Below are positions 8,262 to 16,400 of a stretch of DNA of 43,451 nt, piece by piece. Location: contig NZ_JABGCJ010000012.1 of the NCBI RefSeq assembly GCF_019799965.1, forward strand, positions 1-43,451. The letters are read 5' to 3'. The first letter of the stretch is position 1. Every line of letters begins with the position of its first letter. A program made the position numbers and the translations under genes. Origin of the DNA: Modestobacter italicus (lineage in GTDB: Bacteria > Actinomycetota > Actinomycetes > Mycobacteriales > Geodermatophilaceae). The notes beneath the pieces were generated by a model. That model searched no databases. It worked only from the letters and a program-made list of their open reading frames with translations, and had not been told where the DNA came from.

Positions 8262-8659
8262 CCGAGACCAGGGTGGGGTCGACCGCGCAGCCCGGCGCGC
8301 GCGGCTGGCTCTCCCGCACACTGCAGAAGCTCACCGCCGACGACCAGACCGTCGACGCCGAGGCGCTCCGCTCGGAGACCGTGTCCGCGGGCTGCTCGGC
8401 GGTCAGCGCCTGCCGCAAGGGCGAGGTCGTGACGGTGACCGGCCGGATCAAGTCGGTCGTCTACACACCTCGCGAGACGGTGCCCACCCTGGAGGCCGAG
8501 CTCTTCGACGGCTCCGGGTCGGTCACCCTCGTGTGGCTGGGGCGTCGGCGGATCCCCGGCATCGAGCCCGGTCGCCGGCTGACCGCCCGCGGCCGCTTCG
8601 CCGCCTTCGAGGGCCGGCAGGTCATCTACAACCCCTGGTACGAGCTGAGCGCCGGGTGA
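8258..8659 (+). CDS. OB-fold nucleic acid-binding domain protein
   Basis: A 133-aa protein matching the small OB-fold proteins (Rv2694c-like) found between dut and ceoBC in actinobacteria. After a ~45-residue N-terminal stretch, the barrel runs from about residue 50: CRKGEVVTVTGRIKSVVYTPRE, LEAELFDGSGSVTLVWLGRRRIPGIEPGRRLTARGRFAAFEGRQVIYNPWYEL. Nucleic-acid binding is inferred from the fold. The start GTG 8258 overlaps the previous stop (GTGA) and also has a leaderless-type -10 box 6 nt upstream, so both operon and independent expression are possible. Confidence 0.85.
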   Translation: MTETRVGSTAQPGARGWLSRTLQKLTADDQTVDAEALRSETVSAGCSAVSACRKGEVVTVTGRIKSVVYTPRETVPTLEAELFDGSGSVTLVWLGRRRIPGIEPGRRLTARGRFAAFEGRQVIYNPWYELSAG

Positions 8660-8684
8660 CCCTTCCGACCCCGGCCCGTCGGCG

Positions 8685-9485
8685 ATGACAGCCCGGCCCG
8701 AGGGGGAGGTGCCGCAGGGCAAGGACGTGACCTTCGACCGGCACCTCGTGCTCGAGCAGCTCGGCGGCTGGCGCGGCATGGTCGACGCCTCGCTGCCGAC
8801 CATCGCCTTCATCGTCGCCAACTCCCTCGGCGGGCTGACCGTCGGCATCTGGTCGGCAGCAGTGGCCGCGGTGCTGGTCTTCCTGCTGCGGCTGGTGCGG
8901 CGGCAGAGCATCCAGCAGGCGATCAGCGGTCTGTTCGCGGTCGCCGTGGCCATCGCGATCGCGCGGTACTCCGGCCAGGCCCGCGACTTCTTCGTGCTGG
9001 GCATCGTCCGCAACGCGGCCATCGGGGTCGTGCTGCTGGGCTCGCTGCTGTTCCGCCGGCCGCTGGTGGGCGTCGTCGCCGAGTGGCTGGCGCCCAGCCA
9101 CCTGGGCGCCATGGCCGCGCACCGGTTGCCCTCGCTGCGGGGCAGGGGCTTCTCCGGTGGCGCGACCCCGGCTCAGGCGGTGGACACCGAGTCCGCCGCC
9201 GAGGCGATCGGCCGGGCGCGCGGGCCGGACACCCCGCCCGAGGTGCACTGGCGCGACGACCCGCGGATGCTGCGGGCCTACAGCTGGCTCACCGTGCTGT
9301 GGGGCGGGGTCTTCCTGCTCCGGGCCGCCGTCCAGGGGCTGTTCTACTGGCAGAACGCGGTGGGCTGGCTGGGGACCTCGTCGCTGGTCCTCGGGCTGCC
9401 GGTCACCGCCGTCCAGCTGGTCGTGACGTTGTGGGTGGTCGCCCGCCTGCACCGCCACCGCGCCGAGGAGGAGCCTCCCGCCTGA
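8685..9485 (+). CDS. DUF3159 family integral membrane protein
   Basis: A 266-aa membrane protein of the actinobacterial DUF3159 family (Rv2693c-like). Hydrophobic segments are visible at about residues 40-70, 80-100, 105-125, 200-220 and 230-255, with charged loops (a linker of about 45 residues around 150-190). No catalytic motif is evident. It starts 25 nt after the OB-fold gene and is the last gene of this plus-strand run; a strong hairpin follows the stop at once. Function unknown. Confidence 0.88.
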   Translation: MTARPEGEVPQGKDVTFDRHLVLEQLGGWRGMVDASLPTIAFIVANSLGGLTVGIWSAAVAAVLVFLLRLVRRQSIQQAISGLFAVAVAIAIARYSGQARDFFVLGIVRNAAIGVVLLGSLLFRRPLVGVVAEWLAPSHLGAMAAHRLPSLRGRGFSGGATPAQAVDTESAAEAIGRARGPDTPPEVHWRDDPRMLRAYSWLTVLWGGVFLLRAAVQGLFYWQNAVGWLGTSSLVLGLPVTAVQLVVTLWVVARLHRHRAEEEPPA

Positions 9486-9487
9486 CG

Positions 9488-9508
9488 GCCCCCCTCGCAG
9501 AGGGGGGC
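9488..9508. terminator. Bidirectional terminator hairpin between DUF3159 and ceoC
   Basis: GCCCCCCTC-GCA-GAGGGGGGC is a perfect 9-bp stem with a 3-nt loop, 2 nt after the DUF3159 stop and between convergent genes. There is no U-tract. Confidence 0.6.
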
Positions 9509-9542
9509 GTGAGCCAGCGAGCGATGGGGCGAGGGGGGTCCG

Positions 9543-10211
9543 TCAGCAGCTGCCGTCGGGGCACATGATCTGCTGCAGCTGCTCCTCGATGTCCCCGTGG
9601 GTGACGAACAGCAGCTCGTCGCCGGGCTCCAGCGGCTCGTCGGGGTCCGGGCTGATCACCCGGTCACCGCGCAGGATCGTGGTCAGCACCGTCTCCCGCG
9701 GCAGCGGCACCTCACGCACCGGGCGGCCGACCCAGGGGGTGTCCTCGGCGAGGGTGATCTCCACCAGGTTGGCCGCGCCCTTGCGGAAGCTCATCAGGCG
9801 CACCACGTCGCCGACGGTCACCGCCTCCTCGACGAGCGCCGCCAGCACCCGTGGGGTGGAGACGGCGACGTCCACGCCCCAGGCCTCGGTGTAGAGCCAC
9901 TCGTTGCGCGGGTCCTTGACCCGGGCCACGACCCGGTTGACCGCGAACTCCGTCTTGGCCAGCAGGGAGACCACCAGGTTCGCCTTGTCGTCGCCGGTCG
10001 CGGCGATGACGACGTCGCAGGTGGCCAGCTGCGCCTCCTCCAGCGAGCTGACCTCGCAGGCGTCGGCCTGCACCCACTCGGCGCCGGGCACGGACCGGGG
10101 CTTGACCCGCGAGCCGTTCCGCTCGATGAGCATCACGCTGTGGCCGTTGCCCAGCAGCTCGGCGGCGATGGACCGGCCGACCGCGCCGGCCCCGACGATG
10201 GCGACCCGCAT
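9543..10211 (-). CDS. ceoC: TrkA-type K+ uptake regulatory protein
   Basis: A 222-aa cytoplasmic RCK protein. The N-terminal Rossmann domain begins MRVAIVGAGAVGRSIAAELL, with an acidic end of strand 2 (LIERN) for NAD(H) or nucleotide binding. The RCK_C (TrkA-C) domain lies at about 140-215 (VRLMSFRKGAANLVEITLAED...GDELLFVTHGD). Such proteins gate K+ channels or transporters in response to nucleotides. Its ATG overlaps the ceoB stop by one base (TGATG), so it is the second gene of a ceoB-ceoC operon, as in mycobacteria. No TrkH/KtrB-type membrane subunit is present here; the divergent permease is the obvious candidate partner. Confidence 0.9.
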   Translation of the reverse strand: MRVAIVGAGAVGRSIAAELLGNGHSVMLIERNGSRVKPRSVPGAEWVQADACEVSSLEEAQLATCDVVIAATGDDKANLVVSLLAKTEFAVNRVVARVKDPRNEWLYTEAWGVDVAVSTPRVLAALVEEAVTVGDVVRLMSFRKGAANLVEITLAEDTPWVGRPVREVPLPRETVLTTILRGDRVISPDPDEPLEPGDELLFVTHGDIEEQLQQIMCPDGSC

Positions 10212-10879
10212 CAGTGCTGACCTCCGGTGGGTGCCTGCTCGACGACCTGGTGCACCCGGTCGGTGAGCTCGTCGGTGGCGGCGAGCACCAGGTGGTCACC
10301 GGTCTGCAGCACCGTGGCGGGGGTGGGCAGCTGGGCCTCGCCGAAGCGGACCAGCCAGGCGGCGCGGGCGCCGGAGGCGGTCTCCAGCTCGGCCAGCGGC
10401 CGGCCGACCCAGCCGTCGGTGACGGTGACCCGCATGAGCAGCACCTTGCCGGTGGGCTCGCGCCAGATCTCGGTGACCTTCACCGACAGCAGCTCGCGCA
10501 TCAGCCGGTTCACCGTCCAGGGCACCGTCGCGACGCTCGGGATGCCCATCCGCTCGTAGACCTCGGCACGCTTGGAGTCGTAGATCCGGGCGACGACGTG
10601 CTCGACACCGAAGGTCTCCCGGGCGACCCGGGCGGCGATGATGTTGGAGTTGTCGCCGCTGCTCACCGCGGCGAAGGCGCCGGCGGAGTCGATGCCGGCG
10701 TCCAGCAGCGTCTGCCGGTCGAAGCCGAGGCCGGTGACCTGCCGGCCGCCGAACTCCGGGCCGAGCCGGCGGAAGGCCTCGGCGTCCTGGTCGATCACCG
10801 CGACGCTGTGGCCGATCGTCTCGAGTCGCCGGGCGATCGCCGAGCCGACGCGGCCGCAGCCCATCACGACCACGTGCAC
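10211..10879 (-). CDS. ceoB: TrkA-type K+ uptake regulatory protein
   Basis: A 222-aa RCK protein, paralogue of the next gene. The Rossmann motif is VVVMGCGRVGSAIARRL with an acidic strand-2 end (AVIDQDAEAF). The RCK_C domain starts near residue 135 (EIWREPTGKVLLMRVTVTDG). I start it at GTG 10879 (MHVVVMGCG), as in the mycobacterial homologue; an in-frame GTG six bases upstream (10885) is equally possible and has AGGAG about 12 nt before it. The 191-nt divergent region separates it from the KimA-like permease. Confidence 0.9.
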   Translation of the reverse strand: MHVVVMGCGRVGSAIARRLETIGHSVAVIDQDAEAFRRLGPEFGGRQVTGLGFDRQTLLDAGIDSAGAFAAVSSGDNSNIIAARVARETFGVEHVVARIYDSKRAEVYERMGIPSVATVPWTVNRLMRELLSVKVTEIWREPTGKVLLMRVTVTDGWVGRPLAELETASGARAAWLVRFGEAQLPTPATVLQTGDHLVLAATDELTDRVHQVVEQAPTGGQH

Positions 10880-11057
10880 CTGTCCCACCCCGTCTGCTGG
10901 CTCCTGCCGCCCCGGCCGACCGCCGGGGGCGTACAGCGCGCGAACGTACACCCGCTGCCCGCCGCCCATCCCGCCCCGGGCGGCCGCGACACACCCCTTC
11001 GAGCACCCCTGTGAGGGAGGTCGCCCCGGATCGGCACATCTGCGGACGTGGCGTCCG

Positions 11058-11063
11058 TACCAT
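11058..11063 (+). promoter_or_regulatory. -10 box of the KimA-like permease gene, leaderless type
   Basis: TACCAT ends 7 nt before the GTG at 11071. Because the transcript would be leaderless, a cis riboswitch in a leader is unlikely. Confidence 0.45.
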
Positions 11064-11070
11064 CGCCGCC

Positions 11071-13104
11071 GTGCCATCCCTGTCCGACCTCGGACAACTC
11101 CCGAAACGGCTCGTCCTCGGCCGCCCGGTCCGCAGCGACCGGGCCGGTGAGTCGCTGCTGCCCAAGCACCTGGCGCTGCCGATCTTCGCCAGCGACCCGC
11201 TGTCCTCCGTGGCGTACGCGACGCAGGAGATCCTGATCTTCCTGACGCTGGCCGGGACGTCGTTCCTGTTCCTCACCCCGTGGCTCGCCGCCGTCGTCGT
11301 CCTGCTGCTCACCGTGGTGGTGCTCTCGTACCGCCAGGTGGTGCACGCCTACCCCTCGGGTGGCGGCGACTACGAGGTGGCGATGAAGAACCACGGCCGG
11401 TTCGCCGGCCTGGTGGTGGCGAGTGCGCTGCTCACCGACTACGTGCTCACCGTCGCCGTCTCGGTCAGCTCCGGCACCGACAACATCATCTCGGCGTTCC
11501 CCGGCCTGGCCGAGCACCGCGTGCTGATCGCGGTGAGCCTGGTCGGCCTGCTGGTGGCGATGAACCTGCGCGGGGTGCGGGAGTCGGGCAAGACCTTCGC
11601 CGTCCCGACCTACGCGTTCATCGCCTGCATCATGGTCATGATCGTCACCGGCCTGGTCCGTGAGCTCGTCACGGGCAGCGACGTGGTGGCCGAGAGCGCG
11701 GGCTACGCGATCACCCCGGAGCCCGGCTACGAGCAGGTCACCGGGTTGGCACTGGTCTTCTTCGTGCTGCGGGCCTTCGCCTCCGGCTGCACGGCGCTGA
11801 CCGGGGTGGAGGCGATCGCCAACGGGGTGCCCGCGTTCAAGCCGCCGAAGAGCCGGAACGCCGCGACGACTCTCGCGCTGATGGGCGGGATCGCCGCGAC
11901 GATGTTCGCCGGGGTGACCGCGCTGGCCCTGCTGGCGGACGTGAAGTACGTGGAGAACGCCTGCGACCTGGTCGGCTTCGACTGCGAGGGCCAACCGCAG
12001 CGCACCGTCATCGCCCAGGTCGCCGCCGCGGTGTTCGGCGGCTCGGACTCCTTCGGCTTCTTCGCGGTCCAGGCGGCGACGGCGCTGGTGCTCATCCTGG
12101 CGGCCAACACCGCCTTCAACGGCTTCCCGCTGCTGGGCTCGGTGCTGGCGCAGGACCGCTACATGCCCCGGCAGCTGCACACCCGCGGCGACAAGCTGGT
12201 GTACAGCAACGGCATCCTGCTGCTCGCCGGGTTCGCGATCCTGCTGCTGGTCGTCTTCGACGCCGACTCCACCCAGCTGATCCAGATGTACATCGTCGGC
12301 GTCTTCACCAGCTTCTCCATCGGCCAGTGGGGGATGGTGCGGCACTGGAACCGCGAGCTGCGCGCCGAGACCGACCCCGGCACCCGTGGGCAGATGCAGC
12401 GCTCGCGGGTGATCAACGCCGTCGGCGGGACGCTGACCACCGTCGTCCTGGCGATCGTCGTGGTGACCAAGTTCGCCGGCGGCGCCTGGATCGTCATCGC
12501 CGCGATGCCGGTGATCTTCCTGCTGATGCGCTCGATCAACCGGCACTACTCACACGTCGCCGAGCAGCTGGTGCCCGACACCGACGCGCGGATGAAGCCC
12601 TCGAAGGTCCACGCCGTCGTCCTGGTGTCCAAGGTGCACAAGCCGACGCTGCGGGCGCTGGCCTTCGCCCGGGCCACCCGCCCGGACGTGCTGACCGCCC
12701 TCACCGTGAACGTGGACGACGCCGACACCCGGGCCCTGCAGCAGGACTGGGAGCGCTACGACATCCCGGTTCCGCTGACCGTCGTCGACTCCCCGTACCG
12801 GGAGATCACCCGGCCGGTGCTGGACTTCGTGCGGGACATCCGCCGCTCCAGCCCGCGCGAGCTGGTCGTGGTCTTCGTGCCGCAGTACGTGGTCGGGCAC
12901 TGGTGGGAGAACCTGCTGCACAACCAGAGCGCGCTGCGGCTGCGCACCCGCCTGCAGTTCCAGCCCGGCGTGATGATCACCAGCGTGCCGTGGCAGCTGG
13001 AGAGCTCACTGGACCGGGACGGCGGCCCGCGCGGCGACGGCCCGGCGCCCGGCGACATGCGCCGCGGGCTGACCGACGAGGCCGAGCCGACGCCCTATGG
13101 CTGA
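11071..13104 (+). CDS. APC/KUP-type permease, KimA-like (probable K+ transporter)
   Basis: A 677-aa membrane protein with about 12 transmembrane helices in residues ~35-490 and a soluble C-terminal domain of ~190 residues. Helix 1 carries LPIFASDPLSSVAYATQE, followed by VLSYRQVVHAYPSGGGDYEVA and SGCTALTGVEAIANGVPAFK. These match my memory of Bacillus KimA (YdaO), a high-affinity K+/H+ symporter of the KUP/APC superfamily, far better than amino-acid permeases. The syntenic mycobacterial gene is Rv2690c. Divergence from ceoBC supports a K+ role. The start GTG 11071 is chosen from the -10 spacing; GTG 11011 is an in-frame alternative. The last codons overlap the next gene by 8 nt. K+ as substrate is inference. 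Confidence 0.85.
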   Translation: MPSLSDLGQLPKRLVLGRPVRSDRAGESLLPKHLALPIFASDPLSSVAYATQEILIFLTLAGTSFLFLTPWLAAVVVLLLTVVVLSYRQVVHAYPSGGGDYEVAMKNHGRFAGLVVASALLTDYVLTVAVSVSSGTDNIISAFPGLAEHRVLIAVSLVGLLVAMNLRGVRESGKTFAVPTYAFIACIMVMIVTGLVRELVTGSDVVAESAGYAITPEPGYEQVTGLALVFFVLRAFASGCTALTGVEAIANGVPAFKPPKSRNAATTLALMGGIAATMFAGVTALALLADVKYVENACDLVGFDCEGQPQRTVIAQVAAAVFGGSDSFGFFAVQAATALVLILAANTAFNGFPLLGSVLAQDRYMPRQLHTRGDKLVYSNGILLLAGFAILLLVVFDADSTQLIQMYIVGVFTSFSIGQWGMVRHWNRELRAETDPGTRGQMQRSRVINAVGGTLTTVVLAIVVVTKFAGGAWIVIAAMPVIFLLMRSINRHYSHVAEQLVPDTDARMKPSKVHAVVLVSKVHKPTLRALAFARATRPDVLTALTVNVDDADTRALQQDWERYDIPVPLTVVDSPYREITRPVLDFVRDIRRSSPRELVVVFVPQYVVGHWWENLLHNQSALRLRTRLQFQPGVMITSVPWQLESSLDRDGGPRGDGPAPGDMRRGLTDEAEPTPYG

Positions 13105-14434
13105 CGAAGGACCACCCTTCCCCCCACGACGAGCAAGCTCGCCGCGGGGCCCTGAAGGGCGGCCGAGGGGCCGGGGGCGAGCGCGGGTGTCCGCGGACGC
13201 CGGCGGCGGCTGGGTGGGGCGGCGGTTCGAGGTGACCGTGGGGCCGGTGGCGCACGGCGGGCACTGCGTGGCCCGGCACGAGGGCCGGGTGGTCTTCGTC
13301 CGGCACACGCTGCCCGGTGAGCGGGTCGTGGTCGAGGTGACCGAGGACCGGCAGAAGGGCTTCTGCCGCGCCGACGCCGTCGAGGTGCTGGAGGCATCGC
13401 CCGACCGGGTCGAGCGCCCCTGCCCGTACAGCGGTCCGGGGAGGTGTGGCGGCTGCGACTGGCAGCACGTGGCTCATGAGGGGCAGCTCCGGCTGAAGGC
13501 CGCCGTCGTCCGCGAGCAGCTGTCCCGGCTGGCCGGCATCGACCTGCCGGTGGTCGTCGAGGCGCTGCCCGGCGGGCCGCTGCGCTGGCGGTCCCGCGCG
13601 CGCTTCGCGGTGGAGCGCACCGGGGAGCCGGGCCTGCGCCGGCACCGCTCGCACGACGTCGTCGTCCTCGACGACTGCCCGATCACCGTCGAGCCGGCCG
13701 CCCGGGCCGTCCTCGGCCGCCGCTGGCTGGACTCCGGCGCCGTGGACGTCGCCATCGACTCCGCCGGCGTGGTGACCACGACGACGCTCGACCGCCGCGG
13801 CCGGCCGCAGGAGACCCAGGTGCTGCGCCCGGGCGCCGACGTGCCCGAGGAACCGGCCGGGCGTGCTCAGCGCTCCGCCGGTGGCCGCGACTGGGAGGTC
13901 GAGGGCACCGGCTTCTGGCAGGTGCACCCCGCGGCCGCCGACGCGCTCGTCGGCGCGGTCACCGGGTTCGCCGCGGTGCAGCCGGGGGAGACGGTGCTCG
14001 ACCTGTACGCCGGCGCCGGCCTGTTCGGCGGTGCCCTCGCCCCGGGCGTCGGCGCCGCGGGCCGGGTGGTGTGCGTGGAGTACGACGAGGCGGCCTGCGC
14101 GGCCGCCGACGCCAACCTCGCCGAGCTGCCACAGGCCGAGGTGTGGCAGGGCGAGGTGGACGCCGCCGGGCTCACCGACCTGCTGCCGGACGTCGGCCGT
14201 CCCGACGTCGTCGTCCTGGACCCACCGCGGGCCGGGGCCGGCCGGGAGGTGAGCCGGGTGCTCGCCGGCAGCGGAGCGCGCGCGGTGGTCTACGTGGCGT
14301 GCGACCCGGCGTCGCTGGCCCGTGACGTCGCGGCGTTCGCCGACGCCGGCTGGCGACTGGCCCAGCTGCGGGCCTTCGACTGCTTCCCGATGACCGCCCA
14401 CGTGGAGTGCGTCGCCCTGCTGGTCCCGGCCTAG
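13097..14434 (+). CDS. TRAM-domain SAM-dependent RNA methyltransferase (TrmA/RlmD family)
   Basis: A 445-aa class I RNA (uracil-5)-methyltransferase homologue, Rv2689c-like. It has a basic low-complexity start (1-35) and a TRAM domain at about 40-95 (FEVTVGPVAHGGHCVARHEGRVVFVRHTLPGERV). Cysteines that could bind an Fe-S cluster follow (CPYSGPGRCGGCDWQH), then the SAM site TVLDLYAGAGLFGGAL and DPPRAG. The catalytic cysteine is in YVACDPASLARD, and the C-terminal general base is in HVECVALL. Its ATG overlaps the permease stop by 8 nt. Target tRNA or rRNA position unknown. It could instead start downstream, at the GTG near 13187, which would remove the basic tail. Confidence 0.9.
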   Translation: MADEGPPFPPRRASSPRGPEGRPRGRGRARVSADAGGGWVGRRFEVTVGPVAHGGHCVARHEGRVVFVRHTLPGERVVVEVTEDRQKGFCRADAVEVLEASPDRVERPCPYSGPGRCGGCDWQHVAHEGQLRLKAAVVREQLSRLAGIDLPVVVEALPGGPLRWRSRARFAVERTGEPGLRRHRSHDVVVLDDCPITVEPAARAVLGRRWLDSGAVDVAIDSAGVVTTTTLDRRGRPQETQVLRPGADVPEEPAGRAQRSAGGRDWEVEGTGFWQVHPAAADALVGAVTGFAAVQPGETVLDLYAGAGLFGGALAPGVGAAGRVVCVEYDEAACAAADANLAELPQAEVWQGEVDAAGLTDLLPDVGRPDVVVLDPPRAGAGREVSRVLAGSGARAVVYVACDPASLARDVAAFADAGWRLAQLRAFDCFPMTAHVECVALLVPA

Positions 14435-14482
14435 GGACACCGGTCAGGGGTCCGCCGCGCCATCGCCGCGGGCAAGGGGTCG

Positions 14483-14620
14483 TCAGAGCGGGCTGGGGCG
14501 GGAGTCCTCGCGCGGCAGGACCCACCGGTCGTCGGCCTTGCGGATGAGGAAGTCGGCGAACAGGAACGCTTCGTGGACGGCCTCGGTGAGCAGGTCACGG
14601 ACGTTGCGGTAGGTGGTCAC
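14483..14620 (-). CDS. Small protein of 45 aa, unknown
   Basis: A short frame starting at GTG 14620 with an excellent Shine-Dalgarno (GGAGG, 7 nt upstream). The sequence MTTYRNVRDLLTEAVHEAFLFADFLIRKADD reads like a folded helical peptide rather than a shadow frame, and ends in a polar tail (PREDSRPSPL). It is oriented opposite to the RNA methyltransferase before it and in the same direction as the methyltransferase gene to its right. A longer in-frame start at 14713 has no good ribosome binding site. Function unknown; reality moderately supported. Confidence 0.5.
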   Translation of the reverse strand: MTTYRNVRDLLTEAVHEAFLFADFLIRKADDRWVLPREDSRPSPL

Positions 14621-14814
14621 GTGAGGTCCTCCAGTGCTGCCGAGTGCCTGCGGGTCAGGCGTTCCCGGGTCGACCTGCCGGTCGGTCCCTGTGTCCTGGG
14701 TCACGGTTCTCATCGGCGGTCGCGAGCGTCTCCCGTACTGCGATCGGTTCCGCCCTCACTCGGGGGTGGTGCATGGTCCGTGGCCGGGACCGCAGCGGTC
14801 GGACGGTCGATGGG

Positions 14815-15477
14815 CTACCGCCGGACCGCCAGCAGGTAGGACTGCGGCGACCTCTCGTACTGCGTCTCCGGCTCGCGCAGCACGCGGGCCCGCACGTCGA
14901 CGCCGGCCTCGGTGAGCTGCCGTTCGACCCGGTCGGGGTCCAGTCGCCACGCGCGCAGGGAGATGGCGTGTCCGTAGCCCTGCCGGTGGTGCACCGGCTC
15001 GTCGTCGCCGGCCTGGAACGCCATCAGCAGCGGGGCGTCGGGCCGCAGGACCCGGGCCAGCTCGGCGAACACCGCCGGCTGCCGTTCCGGCGGGGTGTGG
15101 ATGAGCGAGTACCAGACCAGTGCGCCGGCCAGGCCGCCGTCGGGCAGCGCCAGCGCCTCGAGTGACCCGACCGCGAAGCGCAGGTCGGGGTGCCGCGCCC
15201 GCGCCACCTCGATCATGCCGGGGGAGAGGTCGATCCCGACGGCGTCCAGCCCGGAGCTGTGCAGGTGGTCGGTGAGCCGGCCCGGCCCGCACCCCAGGTC
15301 ACCGACGGGCCCACCGCCGCCGGCGAGCACCTGCTCGGTGAGGACGCCCAGCAGCGCCCGGTCCATCGGGCTCTCCGCGAGCGACGTCCGCACCAGCTCC
15401 TCGTAGGAGACGGCGACGGTGTCGTAGGCGGCGCGGGTCTCGACGACGTCCGGGGGGTCGATCGGGTGCGCAGTCAC
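14815..15477 (-). CDS. Class I SAM-dependent methyltransferase
   Basis: A 220-aa soluble methyltransferase of the UbiE/Methyltransf_11 type. Motif I is VGDLGCGPGRLTDHL (about 57-71), motif II ends GIDLSPGMIEVARARHPDL, and the post-motifs are FAVGSLEALALPDGGLAGALVWYSLIHT and RVLRPDAPLLMAF. The C-terminal substrate region has a His pair (EPVHHRQGYGHA). The start GTG 15477 follows a TACGTT box by 7 nt. The substrate cannot be predicted: the family methylates many small molecules, and there is no informative neighbour. Confidence 0.88.
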   Translation of the reverse strand: MTAHPIDPPDVVETRAAYDTVAVSYEELVRTSLAESPMDRALLGVLTEQVLAGGGGPVGDLGCGPGRLTDHLHSSGLDAVGIDLSPGMIEVARARHPDLRFAVGSLEALALPDGGLAGALVWYSLIHTPPERQPAVFAELARVLRPDAPLLMAFQAGDDEPVHHRQGYGHAISLRAWRLDPDRVERQLTEAGVDVRARVLREPETQYERSPQSYLLAVRR

Positions 15478-15484
15478 AGCGCGG

Positions 15485-15490
15485 AACGTA
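15485..15490 (-). promoter_or_regulatory. -10 box of methyltransferase gene, leaderless type
   Basis: TACGTT on the minus strand, 7 nt before the GTG at 15477. Confidence 0.45.
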
Positions 15491-15507
15491 GGCGCGGGTA
15501 CCGACGC

Positions 15508-15942
15508 TCAGCCGTCAGCGCGCAGCCGGCGCCAGGCGGCGGGGGCGGCTGAGCCGTAGCCGATCCGGATGAACCGGCCGAGCTGGGCCACCGGACCCGA
15601 CAGCTCGGGATCCGCCCGCTGGACCCGGGACCAGGTCAGCGCCACCACACCGACGTAGGCCAGCATCGCGAGGCCGCTGGGCAGGACGACCGCTGGGTCG
15701 GACGTGCTGGCCGACGTCCGCCCGGTCACCGCCAGCCAGAGCAGTGCTCCCGCGCTCGCCGTCCAGAAGGCCAGGACCCCGACGAGGTAGCCGCCGGCCA
15801 GCCGCGGCGAGAACACCGACCGGGCGTCCCCGGCGAGCACCCGTCGGTCGCGCAGCCGGTGGAAGACCACCACGAGCAGGGCGACGACCGCCGTCGTCAC
15901 CAGTCCGGACCATCCGCCCCCGGCCGACGTCCCGCTGTGCAT
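15508..15942 (-). CDS. Small membrane protein, unknown
   Basis: A 144-aa protein with three likely transmembrane helices at about residues 11-29, 48-72 and 86-105, a basic loop after helix 1 (HRLRDRRVLAGDARS) and a basic C-terminal tail. ATG 15942 has AGGAG 5 nt upstream. It precedes the methyltransferase gene on the same strand by 30 nt, but that gene has its own -10 box. I recognise no family. Confidence 0.7.
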   Translation of the reverse strand: MHSGTSAGGGWSGLVTTAVVALLVVVFHRLRDRRVLAGDARSVFSPRLAGGYLVGVLAFWTASAGALLWLAVTGRTSASTSDPAVVLPSGLAMLAYVGVVALTWSRVQRADPELSGPVAQLGRFIRIGYGSAAPAAWRRLRADG

Positions 15943-16049
15943 CCGAGCTCCTGTCCGCCTGCTGCCCGGGCTGCTCCCGGAGCCCGATGATCATGCAGGA
16001 CCGGTCGCCCCCCGCGGAGCGCCGCTGTCCGGCATCCGGGCGGCGTGCC

Positions 16050-16055
16050 TACGCT
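16050..16055 (+). promoter_or_regulatory. -10 box of small membrane gene, leaderless type
   Basis: TACGCT ends 6 nt before GTG 16062. Confidence 0.45.
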
Positions 16056-16061
16056 CGCGCC

Positions 16062-16325
16062 GTGGCCGGACCGGCGGGTGGTGAGCGCATGGTGGGCTGG
16101 GCGCGCAGCGTGTGGACCTGGCTGCTGACCCGCCCGGTCAGCCGGGGGGCCTGGCTCACGGCACTGGTCCTGGTCGTGCTGGTCACCGGCGCGAACGGGG
16201 CGCGCAGTGACGTGCCGTCGGTGCTGGTCGGCATCGTGGCCGCCGCCGTGTGCGGCCACCGGCTCCGGGCCCTGCCCGGTCCCGGAGCGGGCCCGCCACC
16301 GGATCAGGCCCGCGCGGCCAGATAG
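16062..16325 (+). CDS. Small membrane protein (87 aa), unknown
   Basis: An 87-aa protein with one or two hydrophobic segments ([17 protein letters not shown] at about 32-48, and [16 protein letters not shown] at 53-68) and a Pro/Gly-rich tail. The start at GTG 16062 is supported by TACGCT 6 nt upstream; an internal ATG at 16090 is the alternative. It diverges from the membrane gene ending at 15508. No family recognised. Confidence 0.55.
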   Translation: MAGPAGGERMVGWARSVWTWLLTRPVSRGAWLTALVLVVLVTGANGARSDVPSVLVGIVAAAVCGHRLRALPGPGAGPPPDQARAAR

Positions 16326-16400
16326 GCCTGCCGGGTCCCGGCCGGCTGGTCGATGACGGCGGCCGCCGGACCGTACGACGGGACACCGGCAGGTCACGCT

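Noticed and set aside
9543-10879. ceoB/ceoC as a single duplicated gene caused by misassembly
   Set aside because: The two proteins differ throughout and overlap by one base in a normal operon arrangement also known in mycobacteria.
10880-11070. c-di-AMP (ydaO) riboswitch before the KimA-like permease
   Set aside because: The permease transcript appears leaderless and the divergent region shows no recognisable riboswitch core.
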